Positions 23,077 through 34,219 of a DNA stretch of 64,000 nt are shown piece after piece. How positions within the stretch are numbered: the stretch's first letter is position 1; each line of letters opens with the position of its first letter. The translations under genes were made by a program, and so were the position numbers. The stretch is from positions 620,001 to 684,000 of the forward strand of contig JAOVFP010000008.1 in the NCBI GenBank assembly GCA_025738555.1. The letters are read 5' to 3'. Under the pieces are notes generated by a model. That model worked only from the letters and a program-made list of their open reading frames with translations. It had not been told where the DNA came from and made no database searches. The stretch comes from Cyathus striatus (taxonomy: Eukaryota; Basidiomycota; Agaricomycetes; Agaricales; Nidulariaceae).

Positions 23077-24463
23077 GGGCACATAGAAAATTCTGGGCAC
23101 ACACAAAAGTGAGCGTGATTGAGCATGCCACACTCAAGGCCAAATTTTCATGCACAAAAGTGAGCATGATTGAGTGTGTCATGCTCAAGGTATTCATTTT
23201 AGTTCTAAATAGCCCATTTTTGAGCCAAAAAGAGTATAAATCAAATGTATGTACTAGTGTTGTATGACTGTGTCTTATTGTGAATATGAGTGAGGTTTTT
23301 AATCAAGATATGAAGTAAAATGTTGAAGAATAATATTTATATTTCATGCTCATGTTCACACTCAAGATCTTTCTTCATGCACAGGGTCAAAATTCCCACA
23401 CACAGGGTCAGATTTTCACGCTCAGGGTCATGGTTTTCATGCTCAAGTCACTAGTTTTCATGCTCAACATTTGTGAGCATGAAATGTGAGCATGAAAATA
23501 CAGTAATTCGACTAAGTACATGGAAATATTTTTGACATTTGTTTCAGTCTGGAAAGATGTAGTCCATATTTATAGTCACATTCATTATAGTTTGACCATG
23601 GGCATAAAAGTTTAAGTATTAATATTTTCCAATTTGTGCTCATGCTCATACTCAAGTAAATTGCATGTGAGCATAAACTTTGGTAATACCCATCACATTC
23701 ACACTCAAACTCAATTAAACCAAGTGTTAGCCTGAATATATATTTTATATTCATGCTTACAGTCAAGCTGAGCTTTATGTGAGTGTGATTAAAATGTGTA
23801 CTACCATATATATAGATGTTCACACTCAATGTAAATTACATGCATGAGTGTGAATAGTATAGCGTACCACAGTCACGGTTAAACTCAATTTAATCAAGAT
23901 CATATTCAAACTCGAGTAAATTATGTGTTGCAGTTAATGTAATGCTCATGCAATAGTTATGGTAGATATGCATGAGTGTGAATTGTGGTACTTATCATGC
24001 TCACCTCCAACTTCATAAAATGACACTGAAAGGAGTGAGTGTGATAGATATTACATATCACGCTCATGCTCAAACTTAATTAAATTGAGCATGAGTGTGA
24101 ATACAGATTAGTATATATATATTCACATGTGAGTTTGAATGTAAAATACATATGTATTATTCATGCTCATGCTCAATTTAATTGATTTTGAGTGTGAGCA
24201 TGATAGGTATTACCATTCATGCTCACAGACACTCAAACTGATTATTAATGTGAGCGTGGATAGTTATATTTACACATTTTTAAGACAGCACAATACAGAA
24301 CTATGTCAATTTATAAGATATTATCTTCATGCTCATGTAGGATTTTTTCACACTCAATATACAATACTTCACACTCAGGGTCGCTATTATCATGCTCAGA
24401 CCCTGAACATGCATGTTCAACTCATGCTCACTTTTGTGTGTGCATGGAATTTTCTTGCTGCCC
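23077..24463. mobile_element. Non-autonomous TIR element, 1.39 kb, filled with TGAG(CA/TG)TGA repeats
   Basis: The left end GGGCACATAGAAAATTC and the right end in reverse complement, GGGCAGCAAGAAAATTC, are similar inverted repeats that both continue to CACACAAAAGTGAGC. The flanks carry a perfect 9-bp direct repeat ATGTATTTG (23068-23076 and 24464-24472). A 9-bp duplication with GG-starting long TIRs suggests a Mutator-like element, although 8 bp (hAT) cannot be excluded. The interior holds dozens of TGAGTGTGA/TGAGCATGA words in both orientations and no transposase. The large element at 29986-40327 has the same two kinds of end. Confidence 0.85.
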
Positions 24464-24472
24464 ATGTATTTG

Positions 24473-25769
24473 GAATGCATAACATATGTATCAGTGATTT
24501 ATACTGTACAAAACAGTGTCTAAGGCAACTCCTATAACTTTATTTTCAACATAACAGAGGATGGCACATCGGGTTGAGATAAAAGAAATCATGCAGTATA
24601 CACCTGGAGCTCAATATATACACCACTACTGAATAATTTTAAAGAAATCTCAGATTCAGTTAGATTTTAAGTATTGAGGTTGGACAGCACTAAAATCACA
24701 ATTTATGAGATAATCATGACATGTCTGGTAAAATGTAAAGCAGACCAGTGAACTTATCAACAATATTTATAAAGTTTGTTTCAGTCACCTTACAAGAGCT
24801 ATATGGGCAAACAAATATAATGCAACTCATCCTGTCATGAATCAGTCTTGTTCCAAGAGAACATCTAGCTAAAGTTACAAGTAGTCATCAGAAAGTATAT
24901 AGAGTGAGAGCAAAAACTAATGATTCAATGATGCATTGTATGTATTATACCTTTGGATAAGAATTAAAGTGGGCCTACAAGAATTCCAGTTGAGGCTGAT
25001 TTCTTTCAGATGAAATTGAGTAACATTCAAGTTGCAATCAGTGACAACTTGAGATTCAAGTAACAAAAAAAAATCAAGTCCATAATTATGTGTGTTTAAT
25101 ACATTCTTTTACTCTACACTACTCTCATATCTATGGTAAGCCAGAGCTCCATGCTCAAATCCATCAAATAAATTTGAGTTCTGACACTTGGCCCTTTGGT
25201 TGCTAGGTTAGATAATACTTTCTTTGGCTAGAATTTCAGGTCACATATTGTTATCCTTGGTTTAAGATTTTGGAATTGAGAATAGAATAATTAGGCAGAA
25301 AATATCAAGAAAAAGGTTTAAGTTTATGGTAGATGAAGTGGTATTAATGTAGTGAAACTAGTGAGTTATTCACTGTATGAAATATTTGAGCAAGTGTCCT
25401 GGAGAGGGAAGAGCATGGTTTTGTTGTACCAACAGGTTTCAGATAAAGATACTAGAGCCTAGCAGGTACAGGTGGAGGTCAGTTTCAGATTACCTGTAAC
25501 TGGTAACATGCAACATACTTGCGCATGAAGTAACTGCCAAAACAATTTGTAACTAAATGCTTCATTTGGAACTGCTGACTGTGTCAGTGAGGAACCTTGC
25601 TTGATGTTAAATGCAATGCAAATGTAAATAACATTGGAGACTTGAAGTACTATATAGTGAGTCAATAGGGTACATGTAAAGTACAAAATATGAGGTCAAA
25701 AATATACTACTATGTGCAAATTACATGGAAAAAGGTTCCAGGAATCAACTGTAAATAAATGACAAGTGC
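24473..25769. other. CpG-poor sequence, no gene recognised
   Basis: Includes at 24968 a word (GGGCCTACAAGAATTCCAG) like the start of the repeats at about 25775 and 56773, so the 5' end of another copy of that family may lie here. Confidence 0.35.
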
Positions 25770-26520
25770 AATAATACAGGCCTACAGGAAATCCAGTTGA
25801 GTGTCACTCAATTTTCACTTGGTTAATTATCTCACTTAATTTCAGTAGCCTCATTACCTGATTTATGTACTTATTTGCTACTTCAGTTGTTAAATAGCTA
25901 TCTTAATATTATGTACTTAATGAATAATACATTAAACTGAAACAACTAAGTGAAATGTGCAGGAAATGAGCTAGTAAAGATATAATATTTTTCTCACTGT
26001 TGCATATGTCACTCAAATTTTGAATTTTCACTTGATTGCAACTCAACTTGAATGCTACTTGAATGCAACTTGAATTGTGACTTGAGTAAAATTGTTGTCA
26101 CTCAAAAAAAATATCACTTGAATCTTACTTGAATGCAACTCAACTGTTACTTGAATTTTCACTTGAATGTGTCACTCAAATTTCTGGACTGTCACTCAAA
26201 TTTGCTTCCTTAACTCACTCAATTATAAATTTAATTGTACTTCTTGTGTACTTCACTCTCATCCACCCTCCTGCTCAAACTTTCCTGCACCTCCACTTAT
26301 CAGCTATATTCATTAATGTCCCACTCATTGTTTCCCATGTCTCTGTTTAAATATTATACTACTTGATTGATGTTAACCTCTCTGCTCATTGTTTCCTATG
26401 CCTCCACTAATCATTTGTGATGGGTGTCAACCTCCCCACTCATTGTTTCCCATGCCTCTGCCTGTCATTGTGATGGATGCCAACCTTCCTGCTTGTTGTT
26501 TCCCATGCCCAAAGTTCTGG
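25770..26520. repeat. Dispersed repeat with ACTCAA/TTGAAT array, copy 1
   Basis: Begins GGCCTACAGGAAATCCAG. After about 200 bp it enters an array of CACTCAAAT, ACTTGAATG and AACTTGAAT words, then the minisatellite word CTCATTGTTTCCCATGCCTC. It aligns closely with 56772-57560. At several differences this copy has TG or CA where the other has CG (for example ACTTGATTGCAACT against ACTCGATTGCGACT), showing CpG decay. Confidence 0.7.
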
Positions 26521-27129
26521 AATCTATATTAAGTATATCCTAGAAAATGATACATAAGCCAGACAATAATATGTCAGTATAGCAACATTGTGATTGAGTT
26601 ACTAATGATCATATAAGCTGCTTACTTGGAACCTGAGGAGTTTGTAATTTCTTTGTGATATAATATGTAATACAGAGTTATCTGAAAGCTTGCTGTCTGC
26701 CAGAACATAGCAAGTACACTTGTACTGCTAGGTAAAAGAAGCTATTAAGAAACGATATGTTTCTTAATATCTGGTGGTATAATAAATACAGATGGTTCAC
26801 CGTAAGTACAATCATGCTTACATTATTTACATTATAATACAATGGGAAAATCCCAATCTAACCCTTGTGTTCAAATGGGTTCCTAGTATTAAACTCATAT
26901 ATTCTGCATTGCAGAACATATATGTTATTATAATAAGGTGTTCTGATCCTTTAGTGACATTGTTAACTATGCTCAAAATCCTGCAAAGAAGGTAAAATGA
27001 TCTTGAGGAGTATATCTCTATGCATGACAAGTGTGAAGCTCTTGAATGGCTGTTGATCAAGTGCATAATGTGTCTATTCTGAATAGAATAAGGGCATCAG
27101 ATGAATAATTTCAGAATGGGGTTGAAGGT
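26521..27129. other. CpG-poor sequence, no gene recognised
   Basis: AT-rich sequence with short frames on both strands. Nothing recognisable. Confidence 0.35.
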
Positions 27130-28490
27130 ATTGAAGGACAGGGAGGGGGGGAGGGATCTCCGAGGGACATGAACATAGATACCTCAATGCCTTGGTTTGG
27201 ACTTAGGAGGAGGAGGGATTCAAATGGGCATAGAGGTGGTGGGCAGACATAGGCTACCAAAGAATCCAACTACACCAAATGAGGAGGTTCTTTCTGAGCA
27301 GGGGAAGCATGTGAGGGGGCATGTGTTTGGTGTGAGGGGGATGAGATGGGGACATGGGAAGTAGAGTTAGGTGTAGTTGGCACTGTTTGTGGGTGGGCCA
27401 AGTGTTTGTGGGCCTAATATTGGAAGCCTGTAGGGGGTGGGTGTGGTGGTGGTTGAGTGGGGGGTTTGATGAGTATAAAATCTATATGGCACAAGAAGGC
27501 TATATCACTCAGTATCATCCCCATCCATCAAACATTCCTCCCTTCTCCTTGTGAACCCATTCCTCCTCCCCTCATTCATCAGATCTAAAATGGCCCATTG
27601 CTGTGTGTCTTCTAAAGTGGAGGTGAACAAATTCAATACACAATGCTCAGCATGATCCACTCCAACCTGAACTAGTGGGTCAATTGCAGTGTGACAAAGG
27701 GGTATTGTCAATAGGTGGGATTGTGCATGTTGTGTCCCACAAGTGCCATGCTGTGATAGTTGTGGAGAATGTGGAGTGGAGGTGCATGAGGGAGTTGGTG
27801 TCACTAGAGCCTGTATGGAATGGTATACTTTTGGAAGAGGCAGAGGATTGAGCATATTATTGGATTATTGGTGTTGATTGTGGTTAGAAGAAGCTGTGGG
27901 GGTGTGAGTAAGTTGTGAAAGGTGGAGGGAGGGTTAGACAATGTCAATGAGGCATTGACTCTGAGGCCTAGAAGTATGAATGTGGGGTACACAGTGGCTC
28001 AGCGAGATTTGGATATCAGATGGGTACTGTCCCTCAAGCCCACACAGGCATGGAAGTGCATCCTAAATCTTGCCCACCAAGCACTCACATTCTCTCTGAA
28101 ATACCTTGTGGCAGGGTGGACATAAGCCCCCTGCAAATGGAGCAGTTGTCCACATGAAAGTCAAGGAATATGACTACATCCTATGAAGATATCTTTTTGG
28201 TGCAGCAGAGGTGTGTGTGGGTCATGTGTTCAGGGGAGGTTTGTGAGGTTTGCAAGGTAGGTTGGGTGCCTGGTGGAAGTGGACTTGGACTTGGCAGTGA
28301 TTGGTGTGCCACAGAGTTTGGCCCTGTTATTTGTTCTTGGGTTGGGTTGTAGACCCACCACCTATGGGAAGTTGGAAGCTGCCAGCAGGAATGGGCCAGT
28401 GGTTGTTGTGGTCTATGCATGCTAATGGTCATCTCCACAGCTAAGTATATTCTGCAACCTCTAGATGGCACAAGACAGTGATACACATGT
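27130..28490 (-). pseudogene. Decayed multicopy gene, tandem copies 3 and 4
   Basis: Two head-to-tail partial copies meet near 27930. Minus-strand pieces match the 10-12 kb copies: LVQVGVDHAEHCVL and AILDLMNEGRRNGF in the first, and LCPPCHKVFQRECECLVGK, DVVIFLDFHVDN and VEMTISMH in the second. Shared DNA landmarks are AATACACAATGCTCAGCA, GGAGGGAGGGTTAGAC and TTGGATATCAGATGGGTACT. Frameshifts and stops abound and CpG is depleted. The copy order suggests unequal duplication of one gene. The protein family is unknown, with a weak resemblance to mushroom BTB or F-box C-termini. Confidence 0.5.
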
Positions 28491-29420
28491 AATGGAATAC
28501 GACATACACAATTTTAAAATTCTTTAAATCTCGATTTCGAGATTCCAGTATGAAATGGTGTTGAGTAAAGGAAATAGTGGGGAGGGGCTGAGTTCCTGTG
28601 CCGCCTCCCATAATTAAACAAGAGATATATAAAAAACACCTATTAAAAACACATAAAACTCCGCATTAGTACTGGTTAAAAACCCTTAAACCAATAATAT
28701 ACATAACCACTTTACCTTTAAAAACACGATGTTGTATTCTGTACACAAGTACCAAAGACCCAGAACTAAGAAAACTGATGATGACAAAGTCAACACGACA
28801 CACAGTGTGGAAACAAACCAAATGATGACTTACAGAACCAACCTTAAAAGCCCAGACCTTGAGACATGAGACTTAGCGAGTTTGAATGACGACAACAAGA
28901 CAGTAAGACAAAGAGGGAGAGCGCGAGAAGTGGGGAAAGGAAGAAAGGACGGAACAAGAACAAGTACCTCAATGGTCAGGAGTTCATGCAGAAGTGGAAA
29001 ACCGACCCAAGAGGCCGACATAAATGAAATTGATACGAGCAGCTGGCACTGCCGCATCGGCTGATTACCCGATTAGGAAGGTAACCAATGAGCCACTCAA
29101 ATGAGCGTGCGTTGCAGAAAGGGAGCACGTTGCTCTATGCACACAATTGGCTGACCGCTGCCTGGGTGCTGACAACGCATTACCTTACAAATGAACCAGG
29201 GAAATACCAGATCTCAAATAGAATGTTATTACTATGCAATTTGTAAGTAGAGTAGGTAGAAAATGTATATAGTAGATGAAGAGGGAAGAAATAAGGCAGG
29301 AACTGCCAGGCATTCTTCCCCCCACAGATAGGGTGGTATACAGACGAGAATCAGAATTATTTACGAGACGTTTTGACACTGAATTACGTACCGAGTTTGC
29401 TGAAATTGAAATCTGAATAC
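28491..29420. other. CpG-retaining segment inside the CpG-poor domain
   Basis: Unlike its surroundings, this segment has many CG dinucleotides (for example 28880-28960 and 29040-29190). The left half is rich in TTAAAAAC and CCTTAAACC words. No coding motif, TIR or LTR ends could be assigned. It may be a younger insertion of unknown type. Confidence 0.4.
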
Positions 29421-29499
29421 CTTGAAGTTTGAATACCTTGATGTGTTCTAAGAATAAAACCAAAGTTAAACTGATCTAAAAATAACTTGTTCTATATTT

Positions 29500-29985
29500 G
29501 AAATTGAAATCATTGCACCCCTCGAACTTACTGATATCGCACCTCGGGATTAAAGTTGATTTATTATATTTGGAAGCTACATTCTAAGTAAATAAAGTAA
29601 CTACTCTCATTGCGTGACTCAACAACAGCCATATCCATATTATCACTCTATGACAACACCTCCACCCCCTCTTCTCCTTCCATGTAATCATCCTGTACAT
29701 CACATACAAGTTGTACAAAATAAAATGTTGCATTAAACCTGGTAACACCCAATTGTATGACTTACATTCTGGAGGCCTGTTACAAATTGAGGTAACACAT
29801 CATTAGTTCACTACACCAGGAAGCACATACTTATTGATGAATATGTAAAAGTAAGAACTGAATAAAATGTTACTACCATATGCATTTGGCATTTAGCATT
29901 AGAATAAAACAAAAAAAAGATATATAATACTGGTTTTGAGAATTGCTTCAGAAGGAATCAAACCCTCATCATGGTATTTCACATT
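29500..29985 (-). repeat. tRNA-like array copy 2, left half
   Basis: Aligns with 8940-9165: shared AAAATGTTGCATTAAAC, GCATTAGAATAAAA and ATTGCTTCAGAAGGAATC, the last being the B-box end of a tRNA-like unit. The unit breaks off at 29985 in the middle and continues at 40328 after the 10.3-kb insertion. Confidence 0.75.
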
Positions 29986-30229
29986 GGGCAGCAAGAAAAT
30001 TCTGGGCAACTCACCTATTGAGTGTGAAAATTCAACCCTGTGCATGAATATTCTATATGTGAGTGTGAATAATTCTTATATGAGCGTGAGCCAACTGGCT
30101 GTCTTATATCAACTACATACTGAATACTTGGCATAGTAAAGCATGATTTAATACAATTTGGTATATACTAAGCACTGTAATGTAATAATTGAAGAACACC
30201 AGTGGATTATATATATATTTCATTGTTAT

Positions 30230-30660
30230 TGTCTTCTTTATGAGTGTATATTGATTTAAAATGTATACCAATGATCCAGAGTGTTTAAATATGACTTAGA
30301 GTGTATATAAATGATTCAGAGAGTGTACATATGATCTGGGGGTTGAGGAAATGACTCAGAGAGTGTAGCAGTAATTCAGACTAACAGTTAGAAATTTATA
30401 GAGCTAGAGAATGGTATATATTGACCTGTAGAAACAGGGGAAGTTTATAATGAAGCAGGGGGCTCAGAAATTTACAGGAAGCTTTACAATAAAGCAGGAA
30501 AATTCAGAACAAGGCAGGGTGATTCACAGTGAAGCAGAGACCTTGGGAAATTCAAAACAAAGAATGGGGCTTTACAGCGAAGTAGGGAACTTCAGAACAA
30601 GGAAGGGGGCTTAATAACAAAGCAGGGATATTCACAATGAAGCAGGGAGCAATACAGGAT
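30230..30660. repeat. Two adjoining minisatellites
   Basis: From 30230 to 30385, units of about 30 bp are built on AATGATTCAGAGAGTGTA. From 30420 to 30655, units of 25-33 bp are built on TTCACAATGAAGCAGGG and TTCAGAACAAGGCAGGG. Neither has coding potential. Confidence 0.7.
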
Positions 30661-31739
30661 ATGTCACAAAAGTCAAAACCACATTGCAATGTATTTAGCC
30701 TTAAACATCATTTTGAAACACTTGAAAAGTGTCTGCTCAGGTATTGAAATGCTACTATATGGCAATGTAAAGCATGTCTCATTGTACTAATCCTGTGACT
30801 CGATACAACCAATCATAATGTATTCTTAAGATTATGTCTAGATTATAGTGTACAGTAATATTATGTATCACATATTAACCCTCTTCATATTTTTTATCTG
30901 TCAGGTTACCAGTCACCAGTGACTAGTGACTCATGGAATGAGTCACATGAGATGAATTAAAATAAATGTGAGAAGTGTCAACATCATCACTTCAGGATTT
31001 GTGACATGACTTGAAGGAGAAAGACCTATAGGCTAAGAGTGCAAAGGATCCAGACCTTTCTCAAAGAGGCTGCGCTTGGGTTCGGATCTTGCAAGTGTCT
31101 TTGTCCAGACTACGGAACAAGATCTGGTGGATGCTTACTAACCACCTGCTCAAAATGCATAAAAGGATGACACTCTTGCTGGGTATCACATAACTTAAGA
31201 ACTAAGTAGCTTTAAGTTATAAGTGGATAACCCCAGAGGTAAGTAAACTACTGGTATGTGATGTTATCTTATCTATGTTAAGTTAACAATGGGTAGCTGG
31301 CTAGTGATGTTTATGTGACATGGTATGTAGTATTACTCATGGGTAGACAACATACAAAGCATGTGTACTAGAATGGAAATATTGCTTTACTTTTCTGGAG
31401 TTGTAGTTGATAAACATAGCTATTCTTTGCATACTCAATTAGGCAAAAAATGTTGTTGTTTTTTTATTACCAAAATGGGATACCAGCTTAAAATCAATTG
31501 CGTGGTTATCTACTTCATCTTAATAATCCACATGAACCTCAGGGTATATTGTAGCACTTTCAGCCAGGTTTTATAATGCTGTGAAGGCTTTCGTCCTCGA
31601 TTATATGCCTTGTAAAGTAGGCCACGCATTAAGGAGTTATAATGCGCTTCAATGCCTTGCAATTAAAAGTTAGTTTTCGTGACATAGATTACTACCTATC
31701 ACACATATTTGCATAGTATAACTGCATGTCAGTATTATA
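30661..31739. other. CpG-poor sequence inside the large TIR element
   Basis: No gene recognised. A stretch around 31040-31150 keeps a few CpG sites. A short plus-strand frame at 31361-31576 matches nothing known. Confidence 0.3.
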
Positions 31740-32335
31740 TTTACACTCATGCTCAATGCCCTTTGATTTGAGCATGAGCATGATAAGTATTCTATCACAT
31801 TTATAATATTTATTTACACTTGCATTCAATGTCCTTTAACTTGAGTGTGAGCATGATTGTCATTTTTACTCATGCTCACAAATATTACACTTGTATTTAA
31901 CTTGAGCATGAGTGTGATAGGTATTCTTACTCACACTCAAAAATATTACACTTGTATTTAACTTGAGCATGAGCATGATTGATATTCTTACTCACACTCA
32001 CAAATATTACACTTGTATTTAACTTGAGCATGAGCATGATTGGTATTCTTACTCATGTTTACAAATATTACACTTGCATTCAACTTGAGTGTGAGTGTGA
32101 TTGGTATTCCTATTCACACTCAAAAGTATTACACTCACACTCAATATCCTTTAACTTGAGTGTGAGTGTGGTATTCCTATTCATGCTCACAAGTATTACA
32201 CTCTGACTCATGCTCAATGTCCTTTAACTTAAGCATGAGTATAATTGGTATTCCTATTCATGCTCACAAGTATTACACTCACACTCAATATCCTTTAACT
32301 TGAGCATGAGTGTGGTATTCCTATTGATAAGACTA
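31740..32335. repeat. Minisatellite of 61-67 bp units with inverted TGAG(CA/TG)TGA words
   Basis: The unit starts are spaced 61 bp apart at 31901, 31962, 32023 and about 32084. Each unit reads CTTGAGCATGAG-TGTGAT, GGTATTC-TACTCACACTCA and CAAATATTACACTTG-ATT, so facing TGAG and CTCA words could fold as hairpins. Units differ mainly by TG against CA at the centre of TGAGNNTGA. Confidence 0.85.
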
Positions 32336-33484
32336 ACTTTTAGAGAATGTTTATTTATGTAGTATTAACACCACCAACGAAGAACATAAAGTTCAAGTTA
32401 GTTTATATTTAGTTCGAGGGTGCAAGAGTTTCAAGTATAGTAAAGTGAACTAAGTATTTAATAGTAGATAGTGCAATTGCCTTCAGGTACTTTCAGAACA
32501 GACTTCAGACTTCAGGTTTGTGCTTGGGGTCCAGTATCAGTTTCAGGATGTGCTCTACTGTGGGAACAGAAGTACAGCCGGTGCGGTGCTTAAGGTATTC
32601 TAAAGGTATGTCTAACTACTTATATATTTAATTACATGGCAGCAGTCTCATGTGCAATGGTATAGGTAAAGTAAATAGTATGTCATAATGTCCTAGTGCA
32701 TCCTAATGGTCAAAGAGGTATGGTTGACCCTCCATATGAGAATCCATGAGGGCATGCTCTGTTTCAGAGACACATCAAGTGCCACACTGTGCTATTAATA
32801 GGCATGCATCAAGACACATGCTAATACATGTGCTAATTCTGGCCAAGTACTTGGATATAACAGATACCAGTGTTTCTGGTACTGGTGCATCTGATGGCAC
32901 TACCCAATGTGCCACAGGAAGTGTTCAGCATGTGTTTCAAAGTCCTAGGGGCATGTGGTTTCCTGCATGGTGGCAGTATTACACAGAAGAGACATGTGGA
33001 CATTCTGGGTTATTTGAGAGACTGCGCAATAGCTATGCATTGCAGTATCTGGTGGGACCAGTAGCCCAAGAGTCCTCTTGTCCGAAGTATTTTCTGAAGG
33101 TATGTGATTGCCTAGCCTAGTACTGGGTGTGTTATTCTGGGTACAGAGAAGTACTAATATGTTCCAGAGTATTATCTTTAGGTTCCTTTCTCTATTGTAT
33201 AGCTATCTAGTATGCTGTAATTTATATAGGAATCGTTGAGCTGCCCAAATATGTTGTTATGTCGAATCCCTTAATTCATATTGGAGGTGATACTTTGACT
33301 GGCAGTGTGGGACTCAACCCCAGCCCTTGGACTCCTCCCTTGATAGTATACTTGAGTAGAATACTTTAGTTGGTGGCTTGGGACTCACCCCAACTCTTGG
33401 ACTCTTGGGCTTGATTCACTAACTGTATTACTAGTACTAAATGTCTATTATATTCGAAAAATAGCCCTCTTATTTTACTAGGCA
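32336..33484. other. Sequence between minisatellites, one unassigned frame
   Basis: A plus-strand frame at 32746-33120 (124 codons, HQVPHCAINRHASRHML and later PRGMWFPAWWQYYTEETCG) is unusually long for this domain, but I cannot assign it. It may be a remnant of whatever gene the large TIR element once carried. Confidence 0.3.
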
Positions 33485-33925
33485 TATCACTATTCACACT
33501 CACAGGTATTACACTCATGCTCAATGTCCTTTAACTTGAGCATGAGTGTGGTATTCCTATTCACACTCACAAGTATTACACTCATGCTCAATATCCTTTA
33601 ACTTAAGCATGAGTGTGGTATTCCTATTCACACTCACAAGTATTACACTCACTCTCAATGTTCTTTAACTTGAGTGTGAGTGTGGTATTCCTATTCATGC
33701 TCACAAGTATTACAGTCACACTCAATGTCCTCCAACTTGAGTGTGAGTGTAATTGGTATTCCTATTCATGCTCACAAATATTACACTCATGCTCAATGTC
33801 CTTTAACTTGAGCATGAGCATAATTGGTATTCCTATTCACACTCACAAGTATTACACTCATGCTCAATATCTGAGTGTGGTTGGTATTCCTATTCATGCT
33901 CACAAATATTACACTTGCAACTTAC
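33485..33925. repeat. Minisatellite of about 66-bp TGAG(CA/TG)TGA units
   Basis: Same unit family as 31740-32335: GGTATTCCTATTCACACTCA, CAAGTATTACACTCATGCTC and AATGTCCTTTAACTTGAG repeat six to seven times. Confidence 0.85.
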
Positions 33926-33955
33926 TTTTCCTCCCACATGTAAGTGAAGCCAAAA

Positions 33956-34162
33956 TGTAGAGGTCACAATCCTCTATGTTAGCTTAGGATATTCACACAC
34001 CACGTAAACCAGACCAAGTGTATTGGGGTCTATGAGTGTATGAATAAAAGCTGCCATTACATGTACAAATAGAATGTATTTATAAGGGCAATGCCTAACA
34101 GTGTTGCCAAACAATGCATAAGTAAACAAGTGTATGTAAGCTATGTAAGTGACACCCTTACA
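33956..34162 (-). repeat. 3' LTR of the gag-PR-ORF2 element
   Basis: 207 bp, plus-strand ends TGTAGAGGTC and CACCCTTACA. Closely similar to the 222-bp LTR at 39689-39910. The length difference comes mainly from a short duplication (AACAATGCGTAAGTAA) in the right copy and a few small indels. Confidence 0.9.
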
Positions 34163-34219
34163 CACACCCCTTTGAGACTGAGTATACTCAGTCTTAAACC
34201 AGAAGAGAAGGGAGGTGGG

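Noticed and set aside
31740..33925. CRISPR-like regular array
   Set aside because: Repeats and intervals are both part of one 61-67 bp minisatellite unit; there are no unique spacers, and the genome is fungal.
31979..33960. Plus-strand frames reading repeated Leu/Ser-rich peptides
   Set aside because: Translations of the TGAG(CA/TG)TGA minisatellite units, which differ in length and so do not keep one frame.
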